Position numbers and translations under genes: made by a program
Notes under the pieces: generated by a model
Databases searched by the model: none
What the model saw: only the letters and a program-made list of their open reading frames with translations
Told to the model about the DNA's origin: nothing
Assembly: GCA_035771175.1 (NCBI GenBank)
Contig: CM069590.1
Span: 34,672,821-34,736,820 of the forward strand
Source of the DNA: Paratinospora sagittata
Lineage: Eukaryota > Streptophyta > Magnoliopsida > Ranunculales > Menispermaceae
Direction of reading: 5' to 3'
DNA: 64,000 bases
Part shown: positions 44,912 to 56,089 of the stretch, in pieces
Position numbering within the stretch: the first letter of the stretch is position 1
How the letters are laid out: each line of letters starts with the position of its first letter

Positions 44912-45805
44912 TCTTTTTGAATATCAAGAGACATTCATCCAACCAATTAACCCAAGCAAACCAACTCGTATCACATTAGTTTAATTAAAATTTTCTGACA
45001 TGATTAATTTGAGCTAAAATATAAAAGAGCATGCTCTTGCCATTTTAAGGTCGAGGAAAAGGGACAATATTTACAACTTTCTAAATTCAAGCTCAGACTT
45101 TTATGCCACTGTACAATAATAACATTGACACACAACAAAACATCGTACTAAAATTAGCATGATATTAACATTTAATTTGAAAATAATTTATACAATTATA
45201 TTTTAATGAAATTGTGAACTCCATTTAGTTAAGAAAAAGACTTAGCTAAGTTAAATTTTAACTAAATTCATGGACTGAGTAGCTTAATTCAACCCAAAAT
45301 AACTTTAGGTGGTTAATAAGTTGGGTTGGTTCGAAATTTTCATCTCAACTGCTCATCTACATCAATTCTTATCAAGATACACACAACACAACTCCTAGAC
45401 CTTTATTTATTTTTATTTTTATTTTTATTTTTATTTACTTTTTTCTTGTCAAAGGTTTATTAAAACCTTCTCCATTCCGATCACTAATGCTATAAATTGT
45501 AATCTTCGTCCCACTAATAAGGGGGTAGTGGTAAGCATATTAGAAGGTTTGACTAAGTCCATCAACCTAATTCAATCTAATTCAATTAATTAAGAGAGTT
45601 ATGAGCTGTTAATTGGGTTACAGAATTTACTTATATACATATTATACATGATAGGTCAGAGCTCAATCTACCTATATACATATTATATATATATATATAT
45701 ATGGGTTTGAATAAAATTTTTAAATTTGTGAAGGAAACAAGACAGCAATAAAAAAGTTAATTTCTGTGTGTTCCAAACCACAAAATCCAAAAAGTTGTTT
45801 TTAAA

Positions 45806-45860
<55 letters not shown>

Positions 45861-46684
45861 TGAATTTAATCCTTTACTAGTGGATGTTGGACTGGTTTTG
45901 GTGTCTTTTGTTTGCCACTCGATTGAGATGGGCTAGGTGAAATATTGGCTGAAAACTGACTTGACCTGGCCCGTGCACACCCCTTTCCACCAAAACCCAT
46001 TTAATTAGAACTGAGTTATGAATTTATAAAAAAGTAACCAATAGAACCAAATTAATCTAAAGTGAATCAATAGAACAAAAATAACCTTGGTTTTTGCTTG
46101 TGTATATGAGTTATTTTCAAAAATAAATAAAAATAAATAAAAGGTATGGGTGCATGTGTTAGTGGGAATAATCTTACATCACTTGTGGGGTTTAATAATG
46201 TTGAGGTTTAGTTGGATAGTGCTTCTCCAAAAGACAAAAAACAATTTTTTTTTTTTTTGGAGGAAAGACAAAACTCCTTTGGAATAAGCCACTTGGTCTT
46301 TGAAACTCAGATCCTTGCCCCGCTTGTAGTGATAAATTTATATGTAATTTGGAAATAATTTCTTATGGTTAGATTTTAAAATCTATATAATGGGCAGACC
46401 AATCTAACTCAAACTAAATTAAAGACATTAAATTGGGTTGTTTTGAAAAAAATTCATCTAACCATAAAAAATTTAGGACTACATCTTAAAGTGCATAATA
46501 AATGATAGAAAGAATATAAACATGTGATTGCACTTGTTGTTAATTATTTTAGTTACATTATCATTTGATTTCTGTCTAAAGCAAAAAGAGAACCAACACA
46601 ATCCCATGAATGTGTTCCTCAACTACATCAGGTCCTTAAAGTTAAGAAACACACACGCAAAACACAACACACCCTTTCATTTAT
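44912..46684. other. Intergenic AT-rich stretch with microsatellites
   Basis: No gene is seen. It contains (TTTTA)n at 45407-45438, (TA)n at 45686-45701 and a longer (TA)n at 45809-45856. A 60-bp stretch at 45455-45520 resembles sequence upstream of FabZ (48870-49025). Confidence 0.5.
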
Positions 46685-47441
46685 TTTTATTTAAGTGCTG
46701 CTAGATATACCTCACTAACACTCTATCCTTACCCACATACTATTTTTATCCACCTAATTTTTAAATGTTATCTTCACCCCCATAAACTTTCCAAAATATC
46801 CTTTTCATTATACCCACATTTTTAAACCTTTCAACCCCTTCAAACACAATGCCCCTCTCCATCTCCATCAAAAAATTTAAAATACTCAAAACCCTAAATC
46901 ACTATAAAAATCCTTCACCTTCTTGCTATAATCACCTCTTAAAAGAAATAAATTCGGTAGTATTGCTACGTCCGTGGCGAAGTTCATCTTTGGAGATTTT
47001 AAGTTTAGATTGTAAAATTACTAATTTGGTAAGAAATCACTTTCTTTCTTTTCTTTTTTTTGAGTATTTAGAAGTTAAAATAGAATATTTTGGTGTGTTT
47101 TTTGGTAGAAAACCTTATCGAAAATGGTGTTTGGAACGATGGAACCATAATCGGTCCAGTCACACAGGACTGGACCGATCGCGGTAGGTTTAATCTTGTT
47201 TGACAAAACAGAGCCATTTGGTTATGTCGAACAGGACAGAACCGAACCTTTTTTGTTATGTCGAACAAGACGAAACCGAATGATTTTGTTATGCCCTTTC
47301 AGACAAAACAAACCAAAAAAATGGTTTTTTTAATTTTATTTTTTACTATAATTCATTAGATTAACTATTTATCATCTTTTACATGTAGAAATGTCAAGAA
47401 GAGGTGAGAGTACATCATCAAATGAATTATGCACCTCTAGT

Positions 47442-48134
47442 TAGGGGTGTAAGCAACTCCACCGACCCGACTCGACCTGACCCTACCTTATACCCAAGTA
47501 GCAGGCGCCCCTTCCCTTTTTCTTTTTTCCTTTTTTTTTTCGTGCCCACTTGCAATGCCCCTTCTTTTCTCTCTCTCACATATCTGCCCCCTCTTTTTTC
47601 TCTCTAACATCTCTCTTTTCTTCTCTCACATCCCTGTGCCCCCCTTCTTTTTTTCTCTCACTTCTTTGCTCCCCCTTCCCCCTCTTTCTTCATGCACTTG
47701 CAACGCCCTCCCCACCTCTTATCTCTCTCACTTCTCTTCTCCTTCTGCGTCGTCTTCTTCTTCTTCTTCTTTTCTTTATCTCTCTCATCTTCTTCTCCCC
47801 TATCTTCCTTCTTCTACATCTTCTTTTTCTTCTCTCTATCTTTCTCCTATCTTTTTTTCCCTATCACTGCAAGACTGCAATTGCTCCCCCCATCTTTTTT
47901 TCTCCTCTTCCTTCTCCTTCTTTCTCTCTCCTCTTTTTCTCCCTCATCGCCCGACCACCCTATATCTCTTTCTCCTTTTTTCCTTCTTCTCCTCATTTCT
48001 CAGAAAAAAAAGCTAAACCTAACCAACCGACTCGCCCTAAGGTCAATCTGGTTGGCCTTCCAAAAAAAGGGGAGGTCAGGTCAAGTGGGTTTAGGGGTCG
48101 AAATCTGAACTGACACGACCCGATTTTACCCCTA
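47442..48134. mobile_element. hAT-like non-autonomous element, TSD CCTCTAGT
   Basis: A 693-bp element with TAGGGGTGTAAGC at the left and ATTTTACCCCTA at the right, flanked by perfect 8-bp CCTCTAGT at 47434-47441 and 48135-48142. The TAGGGGTG end and 8-bp duplication are hAT signatures. GACCCGACTCGACCTGACCC near the left end and GGGTCG... near the right are subterminal inverted repeats. The middle (47505-48010) is almost pure pyrimidine. Confidence 0.85.
47505..48010. repeat. Polypyrimidine tract, about 500 bp
   Basis: C/T-only runs (CTTCTTCTT, CTCTCTC, CCCCCTTC) broken by few purines. Overlapping open frames rich in Ser, Phe and Leu follow from composition and are not genes. Confidence 0.9.
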
Positions 48135-48857
48135 CCTCTAGTAGTTAAAACCTACAAATAAAATAAAAAACAGGTAGTTTGATCTTCTCTCACATAACCG
48201 AAGTTCTCGATTTATCGCATAGGACCGAACCAATAGTTTAGGTTTGGTCCTGTGCAAGAGAACTGAGAGCTCCAGTTCTGTGACACACGACCGAACTTCG
48301 TGGTATGGTTTGATTTTGAGTGATAGAACCAAAACTCTTGGTTCTGTCATGCGGGATGACAAAACCATACCATGAAGTTTTTCAAAAAAATAAAAAAAAA
48401 ACTTTTTAATACATATAAAAGTAAAAAAAAACTCACCTTAAAATGATACGCTTCGTCTTCTAAACTTGAATCTTTCACCATAATGCTTTGAAGTGTGTAT
48501 ATGAATTAAGTTTTTGAATGTCCTAGAATTGATTTATACCACGTTAAAAATTAACAAAATATGATTGAAAATACTTTTAAAATAATTCTAAGCCTTCAGA
48601 GATGAATCTTAAAGCTTTAAAATATTTTAGAAAGAAGAAAACTTGTAAGAGTAAAGAGGTGATTGTAAATGGAAGAAGATGAGGGTGAGAATGGGGGTGG
48701 GTGGGGTTCACAGGTAATTTGGAAGAAAATAAATAGAAAAAGAAAATAGTGTGGGGTATTTTGGTTCAAATGTTGGGGGTATTATTAAAATTGTATGTTT
48801 TTTTATGGGTAAAGACAGGGTTTTAGTAGGATACAAATAGCAGGTCTCTTTTATTTT

Positions 48858-49186
48858 AATAGTTTTTTGTTAAAGGTTTATTAAAAGGTAATTCTAAATG
48901 TATTCACAAAAACATTGTTGTAGCGGCTTGTTATGTATCACCGTACAAAATTTGTAAAGCACGTTAGAATCCATTTTGATCCGTTCCCTCTAACGTCGGA
49001 AATTGTAATCTCCGCCCTAAGGCAAAGGGCGCCATCTTTCAACTGAAAACCTTCGAACCCGTCGCCTGACTTTCCTCGTTCACTTCGCCGCTGCCGCAGC
49101 AACTTAACTGGGGCCCCCCACGCTCTCTTAACTTCTCCATTCTCTTCTTCTCTTCTTGTTGGAATCTCATTCTCCTGGTTTCTACA
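48858..49186 (+). promoter_or_regulatory. Upstream region and 5' leader of FabZ
   Basis: About 330 bp separate the Mutator-like element from the start codon. The last 120 bp are C/T-rich (TCTCTTCTTCTCTTCTTG at 49140-49158), as in many plant 5' leaders. No clear TATA box is seen near it, in keeping with a housekeeping gene. The GC content rises from 49010 on. Confidence 0.45.
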
Positions 49187-49869
49187 ATGGAAGCCACAGC
49201 AGCAGCAGCAGCTCTTTCAAATCCGCTGTTGCCTCTTCCCTCTCTCTCTCACCGAGCACCAAATCACCTCCATTTTCCTTCTTCGCTCGCGCATCAACGA
49301 CGACTATCTTCATCTCCTCCAATCTCTGCTTTTTCTCGCTCTGGATCTCGTTTCTCTCTGCTTCTTGAATCGCACAATCGCAGTAATTTCAGTGTTTCTT
49401 GTTCTTTAAATGGAGCTGAGAAGAGGTCGGAGGAGGAGATTCCGATCGAAAAGAGTGCGTGCGATTCCTTTCAAAATCATTTAGTTTGTGTTTCATTTGT
49501 ACTTTCTTGTTTTGATCAATCGTGTTTATTTTTTTATATTTTTTTGTTGCAGAGTATCCTGCATTTCCGACTGTGATGGATATCAATCAAATTCGGGAGA
49601 CTTTGCCCCACAGGTCCATATTTTTCTCTTGTTTCTCGAGTTCTTCTTCTTAATGTGCTCGGAAGGTGCGTCAGTTTGGTGTTGTTCTTATTCGAAATTG
49701 TCGCCATTTTGTTGGTGGTTCTAGGTTTCCTTTTCTTCTGGTGGATAGAGTGATTGAATACAATCCTGGAGTATCTGCTGTTGCTATTAAGAATGTGACA
49801 ATTAATGACAATTTCTTTCCTGGCCATTTTCCAGAGAGGCCGATTATGCCTGGTGTTCTGATGGTCGAG
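49187..49869 (+). CDS. FabZ: Plastid 3-hydroxyacyl-ACP dehydratase, exons 1-3 (partial)
   Basis: The enzyme dehydrates (3R)-hydroxyacyl-ACP to trans-2-enoyl-ACP in plastid type II fatty-acid synthesis. Exon 1 is 49187-49454, exon 2 49553-49613, exon 3 49725-49869; both introns are GT...AG and the joined frame stays open for 158 codons. Residues 1 to about 72 are a Ser/Ala/Leu/Arg-rich plastid transit peptide ending near NFSVSC. The mature part starts with [11 protein letters not shown] and has [16 protein letters not shown] across the second junction. The hot-dog active site [15 protein letters not shown] follows, with the catalytic His at 144 and the catalytic Glu at 158, the last residue of exon 3. 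The helix after MVE and the second half of the fold are missing here. GT at 49870 looks like a normal donor. I could not find exon 4 before 64000, so the gene has a very long third intron or is truncated by insertions. Confidence 0.92.
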
Positions 49870-50705
49870 GTATTGCATTCTGCCATATGTTTTCTTGTTT
49901 CTTTTGCTGTTCCACGCAAATGTGGAAGAAGAACTTATTGCATTGTGAATGTGCTACCTGTTTCTGTCTGCTTCATGTGATTAATTTTATAATATATGCA
50001 CCTAGTTAAATTGTTTAGAGATTCAAAGTTGGTGATGCATTTGTTTGCATTCAACTTGCTTTTGATATGCCAAAGTAATTGGCTATGAGTTTTGGTTGTT
50101 CTTACAATAACTCATCTATCGAAGTAAATGTAAATGCATCTTGATCTGATGCTAATCTCTTATAAGACACAGGTGCACAACTAAAAACATAGCCTACCCT
50201 CCCCCTCTGGCCCTCTTTTTGGGTGAAAAATTATGGTGTGATGCATATTGAAGTTCTCAATCAAGCATTTTTATGTCAATAACACGGATTCCCTTAGCAA
50301 CCGGTAAATTATTGGACGCTTGGAGCTTGCTTTTCTCTCTTTCTTTCTTTTTCCCATTTTTAATTTTGCATGACACTAAAGAGGACATATAACATGCTAG
50401 TTGAATGAGGTGGTTACAAGAGAAAGAGAAGGAGAAAAAGATGAAGAGAGAATTAGAAGAACATTCTAAGAAATAGTAACAACCAGGGGCCTCATGTCAC
50501 AATATGCAATATCCATCCCCCTGGATATGAAGGCTTTGAAATAATGGCTGTTGCATTCCACTAACACCATGCACTGGAAAGGAGTGGGGTGAGCTTTAGA
50601 ACCTTAATTAAAAATCTCCTCTTCCCTATTCTTCTTGTAATTTATACTGTACCATGTAATCATGATGGGGAGTATCCTTATAAAATATCTATTTATTGGA
50701 AAATC
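49870..50705 (+). other. FabZ intron 3, start; no feature seen
   Basis: AT-rich sequence after the donor GTATTG. I looked for the codons expected for the next exon (AMAQVGG and downstream) and saw none. Confidence 0.5.
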
Positions 50706-50708
50706 TAA

Positions 50709-50917
50709 GGCTGCGTTGGTTTATTATTCGGATACAGTTTTCTGTATTCTAAAATTTTGGAAACATAGAAAACGCGTTTGGTTGGTTAAAACCCAAAAAC
50801 AGTTTTTTGAAATTTGCAAAGAAATATGCTGTTTTCAGGAAACGACAAAATGTTGTTTTCTGAGTTTTCACTTTTTGGGTTATATTCTAGTTTTTGGATC
50901 ACGAACCAAACACAACC
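50709..50917. mobile_element. Tourist-like MITE, TSD TAA
   Basis: A 209-bp element with GGCTGCGTTGGTTT at the left and AACCAAACACAACC at the right (inverted), flanked by TAA on both sides. These ends and the 3-bp duplication fit PIF/Harbinger-related MITEs. Confidence 0.75.
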
Positions 50918-50937
50918 TAAGTGTTCATTTGAAAATG

Positions 50938-50938
<1 letters not shown>

Positions 50939-50988
<50 letters not shown>
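50939..50988. repeat. (TA)n microsatellite, about 25 units
   Basis: An uninterrupted TA run that forms artefact frames of Ile/Tyr repeats. Confidence 0.95.
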
Positions 50989-50992
<4 letters not shown>

Positions 50993-51089
50993 TTATATCT
51001 GTTTGAAGAAACATTAGGAAAATTGTCTTATGCTATACTTATGCCTTGGACAGTAAGATCTCATAGATCTTGAAAACCACTTGAGAGTG

Positions 51090-51440
51090 CTCATAGTTGT
51101 TTGCAATTCGAATTAGTGAATTGTACGATTGACAATTTGATTCACTGTAAAACAAATTGAATTGGATTCATGAATCTCTAACCTGTGAATTGTAAGTGAA
51201 TCACTCTGAATTTTAAGTCAATTGGTCCGAATTGAATGTAAGTAAAATGGATCTAAGCTCAATTGTTAATTAGCTAAAAAACATTAATATCTTTATAACT
51301 CTATGGGTACTCGATATATATAAAAATTATGATTCTTATATGTATTGTGAAACTTATGATTCACCAATCCAAATCTCAATTCGATTTACCAAGCCTTGAC
51401 ACTATTCAATTGTAGTTCATGATTGTGAAAACAATGGAGA
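51090..51440 (+). repeat. Dispersed GAATC-rich repeat, copy 1
   Basis: This sequence is built from 'gattcactg', 'tgaattgtaagtgaatc' and 'gattcaccaatccaaatctc'. The same order, inverted, is at 63246-63583, and a looser copy lies at 58030-58245. The ends are uncertain. It is probably a non-autonomous DNA element. Confidence 0.55.
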
Positions 51441-51458
51441 GTGTTGATTGAATATGAC

Positions 51459-52737
51459 TGTTCGTGATTATCCGCAAGCGCACGGTGTCAAGTTTATAAT
51501 ATACCGATGAATTGAGTTATCGTCTTCAAGGATTGATTCAACTCTCACTAAGTACTGTAATTAATAGCCCTAACTTTATTTAGATGATGAAAATTGAGAA
51601 TTAATTAAATTAAAAACAATGCAACGAAAATTAGGAAATAGCAATCAATCAAAATTAAGAAGAAATCAATAGAGAAAAATTCTAGAGGTTCAACTTCACT
51701 TAACTCTCAACTATGTTTTTCATGTATGCTTATTATTAATTTATTCTCCTAATTTATAAGTCAAAAATCTTCAAATCTCTAACTTTCCCTCTCGAGTGCC
51801 AAGTTAGAACATATTCATATAATATGATTTTGACCTCTCGATGAAAACCAAAATCATACAAATTCTTTACGCTTTGTGATTTTTTTCACATCTTCAAAGA
51901 ATATTATAAATCACTCGATTCTATAAATATTTTAGGTTATATTTTTCCCAATCCAATCCCAAGTTCCCTCTCTCGAGGATCAATCAATCTATGGCCAGTA
52001 GATCAAAAACATTAAAAACTGAAAAATATAAATAAACTAAATCTATTAATAATAATCAAAACCAAATTAAAACATAGTATCCAGTTTAGGATTCATTTAT
52101 CCCCTAGACAAATAACTTAGTTTATCATTGAAATAAAGAAAACACCAAAAATATTGATGAACATCATGAACATAAACATGAAGAAACAAAAACTAGATCT
52201 TTAGATGTGAAAATTGCTCCATTGTCTCCAACTTCGCCGTCTTTGTCTCTTTCGATCCAATCCGATTCGACTTGTTCTCCTCTCTATTCTTCCTTTAAAA
52301 CCTTCCTTTATGATGTATTTATATGTGGGAGAAAGTAGGAAAAAGTTGGTAAAAAAGGGAATTCGGAATAGTAGAAAAATCCATGTCAAACTCAAACTTT
52401 GTGCGTGCAAGCGCTGCGGCCCTCTGCGAGTTTTTTTTTTCCTCCACCACTCCTAGCGTTGCAGAGCTACTCTTGGGCGCCACGGCGCTAGACTTGCTGG
52501 TTTTTTGTGTTTTTCTTTCTTTTTCTAGCCATTTTCTCCACTTCTTTGCCTTGTTTTGCAATTGTTTCTTCCATCCAATGTTTGACCACTTGTTCACCAC
52601 TTTCATATCACTTTAAAACCACTTCAAAACCTACAAAATCAAACATAAAGCAAGTGTAAAAACTATCCAAACATACACATGAATTGACATATATAAGTAA
52701 AAATCAAAATATAATAAACCGAAACTATGCCATAAAA
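51459..52737 (-). mobile_element. Tat-like LTR, end truncated
   Basis: It begins TGTTCGTGATTATCCGCAAG and follows the LTR at 24402-25728 (AGTTTAGGATTCATTTAT, the two 'ccctctcgag' motifs). It stops about 60-100 bp short of the usual CTTATCA, where the gypsy LTR starts. No internal sequence follows. Confidence 0.75.
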
Positions 52738-55521
52738 TGTCACGACCCACGACCAGTGACGTCATGACCGACACGGAACCCCCGGGTATATCCTCCCTCG
52801 ATACACCCAGCGTCCTGTCAGCCTCATCTAACAACCTAATAAACACATAATTTCACATTTACCATCAAAACATCGACATAATTAAACAACATTAATAATA
52901 CATCGTCCAAAATGCCAAATATAAAATTCCTTAAAGTCCAAAATATACAAAACCATACCTAACCATAAACACATCTCATCTATGTGTTAAGTATATACGT
53001 TAGGTGTTATTAAGTACATAATACCAAAATACAAGAATGTACTAAACACCTACATCACCAAAACTCGGGAAGGTCTACGCAGCTAGGCCTTCCCTTTCCC
53101 CTTCCTATCAGAACCTGAAATGATAAGAATGAGGAGTGAGCTACAACAAGCTCAGTGACCGTTTTCTACAAGTGGCAATATACATGCATTTAGATAAAAC
53201 ATGGCGAAAGTTCATCAAAGCAATTTAAATAATATGGTGATATACAAGATCATATACATGCTAAACATAATGCATCATGTCAATATTCAAGACAATGCAT
53301 TTCATTTTCCAAACATGTCATATGCAATCCTAGACACCTCCTGAGTAAGAAGCAATACAAGGACCTGAGTTCGCGACATCCAGCGCCCGATTGAACTTCC
53401 CTACTCGTATTTTATTAGGATTCCTAGGGTTGTGTAGCTCATAGGATCAGCCCACCAAGACAAGTTTCATGCCTAGGCGATCCTATCTACACAAGCCATA
53501 AAACCCTCTGCAAGGTCCACAACTAGGGATCACCATCTAGCCCAATGGAATTCCCTAGAATTTCATACTAGGAGATCCACCTAATTGCTAACCCAATTAG
53601 ACTATGCTCAAATCCATTTTCATGAATCATTAAAAAGGTGCATAATACACTAGTTAATTATTCAAATCATTCTATACTACAATGCCACATATGAAACCAA
53701 ATGCAAAGAAACACTCACTATTGATTGGCTAGACTAGCCAATCCCAAATCCAACCAAATTAAGCACTTCAACCTTCAATTGGCACAATTGGCACAATTGG
53801 GGACAATTGGATCAACAACAAACCCTGCACAATCATAGGTTCATTCATTCATCAAAATCAGTCCAATTACATGATAATAACCATGATTAATCCCCAATTT
53901 ACTAGCCAACATTAGATTCTAACATGACTTTACTAATGAGCTAACCACAAAGCTCAATCAAGCCATAATACCCAAATTAGATCACCTTGCCTAAGGTTGA
54001 TACCATGATCCAACCTTCTTTAATACAATGCATTCTATCACAAATTGGGTTGTTTAGACTAATCGCATGTCAATTTAATTAATTGACTTAGTCTAGGCCA
54101 AAAGCCCGAAATTTGGGCAAAGTCCCAAATCATGGCCTTAGCCAAATTTACACTACACATAGGGTTTCCAAGATGCAAAATCAGTAAATTACACCATCAT
54201 TCATCTAAAATGAGCCATTGAATCAACATAGTTGACATGCATATCAATTGGAAAACCCTAAGTCCGTATTCTAGTTCTAGGTCAAATACAACCAACCCCA
54301 CCAATTTCTTGTTAGAAATTGGGGGTTTCACCATTTGTGGGTTCCCAATAACACTTAACTCACATATCTAACATGCAAGGTCTAACTCATAAAAGTGTTC
54401 TTCCATCACCCCTTCAAATCTGAGATTTGAGTGTGGAAAACACTTTATGAATGTAGATCTAGGTCTAGGAAAGTCATTTCTACCATTAACAAGCTCAAAA
54501 GAGCTCATGCAAGCAAAACCCAGGTTTGGAACCCTTCCAAACCTTGGCTCATGGCATTCCATAGATCAAAATGGAGCTCATATGCATAAACCAAAGAGAT
54601 TTTATGAAGAAAGAAGGTGAATCATGCATACCTTAGGATAAAATCAAGCAAGGGCACACCAAACCCTAGCTTTCTTCTCCTCTCCTCTTCTCTACCTCTT
54701 TTCCTTCTTTTCAAACCCAAAAATGAGCAAATGAGTCGCACAAGTGGTTTTATAAAAGCCAAAATACAAGTTGGGCCCACACTTAAGTAAAACACACTTA
54801 CATAAAAAAATTAGTTTTCCTGCTGCAATTACTTGCACTTAGATAATCAATTTCTTGCAAACGACTCATCAATTTAACATCTTAACCGTTCAAAATTTTT
54901 ATGAGTCAGTTATCAAACCTTATGGTAAAATTGCAGCTCAATCGAACGGTGGGAATGCGAGATCCAACCGTTTGATCAAAACTGGGCAAGAAAATCCACA
55001 AATTTGAGCAGCAGTGTTTGAAATCTTATACCTCACAGTAGACAACACCGATCAAGATCTCCACTGTCCATAATGAAGATCTATCAGAGAAGAATAATCT
55101 GCCAAAATTTCAGCTTAATCGGACGACGGATCTAGGAGATCAAGCCATTGATGTAATCGGTGACAAAATTTTCTTCCTCTCCATATATATGTATATTTAA
55201 AATTTTCAATGTTCCGCTCTCGGCCATTCCGAAATCAAAGCAAGACATACCTTATATGAATTTTTTTTATGTAAAACACGTTTTGGAAGCAACCGTGAGG
55301 TCTGCGACGCTATCTGGGGCACGCATCTCAAGGTCATAGTCCATTTGACCTTTTTAATTCCTAAGGTACGGGCAACTGGAACGTTACCGAATCGGGTCCA
55401 TTTTGCTTCTAAGCCTAAGGAATTCCGAACCAACAAAATATGTGGGGTTTCTACGAGTTATACGTATATTTTAGTATCTTACGTGCCAAGATGATGTCGG
55501 CCTGGGGTACAGGGCAGTACA
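52738..55521 (-). mobile_element. Gypsy LTR, 2.8 kb, minus orientation
   Basis: The plus strand runs from TGTCACGACCCACG to GGGCAGTACA; the minus strand starts TGTACTGCCCTG. A polypurine-like TTAAGTTGGGAGAA (minus; plus-strand 55523-55536) and the integrase tail lie next to it, so it is a 3' LTR. It contains the 'gcccaccaagac...' block at 53450-53560 and the block shared with 10909-13871 at 55040-55140. Confidence 0.8.
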
Positions 55522-56030
55522 ATTCTCCCAACTTAAGGAATTTTGTTCTCAAAATGAAATCAAGAAAACTAACCTCAGTCGGCAAAGAGATCGGGAACTG
55601 CTCCCGCATCTGGTCCTCACGCTCCCAAGTTTGCTCTTCGTTATTGTGGAATTGCCATTTGACTCGCACAAGCAAGATATCTTTATTCCTCAGTTTCTGA
55701 ACCGGACATCCCACAATCTGAATTGGCAACTCCTCATAAGTCGTATTCTCCCCAACTTCCAGATGGCTCACATCAAGCACATGAGTTGGATCAGGATAAG
55801 ACTTCTTCAACGGATCATGATTGTACTTCCTCAACATCGATACATAGAATACATCATGAACACCCTCGAGCTGAGAAGATAGAGCCAACTGGTAAGCTAC
55901 CTTAGCAATCCGGAATGGTCCAATAAATCTAGGGGCAAAGCAGTAAATGTGTCTTTTCCTTCTCTATGTACCATTTCTACAACTCATAATGAGCCAATTT
56001 CTGCTTTTGTTCATAGTAAGAAGGAGTCTA
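55453..56030 (-). pseudogene. Gypsy integrase C-terminus and chromodomain
   Basis: The minus frame contains GVHDVFYVSMLRKYNHDP, the conserved end of integrase, then THVLDVSHLEVGENTTYEEL and the chromodomain-like KWQFHNNEEQTWEREDQMRE. It continues past the polypurine tract into the LTR. Upstream frames (to about 56030) give FAPRFIGPFRI in another frame. The rest of the element is missing; LINE sequence follows. Confidence 0.85.
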
Positions 56031-56089
56031 GTACCAATTTGTTACTTTGTAACTTCCATTTTCATGACAATTTGTTTGATGGTGACGTT

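Larger units (their letters stand above)
46694..48848. mobile_element. Mutator-like non-autonomous element
   Basis: The ends are inverted copies of each other over roughly 200 bp: left GTGCTGCTAGATATACC and right, reversed, GACCTGCTATTTGTATCC. Both continue with 'ttacccacat/ttacccataa' and then 'ttcttgctataatcacctctt' versus 'tttacaatcacctcttt'. The flanks TTTTATTTA (46685-46693) and TTTTATTTT (48849-48857) fit a 9-bp target duplication with one change. Long inverted ends plus a 9-bp duplication suggest a Mutator-like element. The interior has no transposase, only pieces rich in 'cgaac..gac.gaaccgaa' and a nested hAT-like element. Confidence 0.6.

Noticed and set aside
47550..48113. Three overlapping Ser/Phe/Leu-rich frames up to 187 residues
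   Set aside because: Composition effect of a polypyrimidine tract inside a hAT-like element; all three frames look alike.
50662..51017. Frames ending in YIYIYIYI
   Set aside because: (TA)n microsatellite read as Ile/Tyr; the rest spans a Tourist-like MITE.
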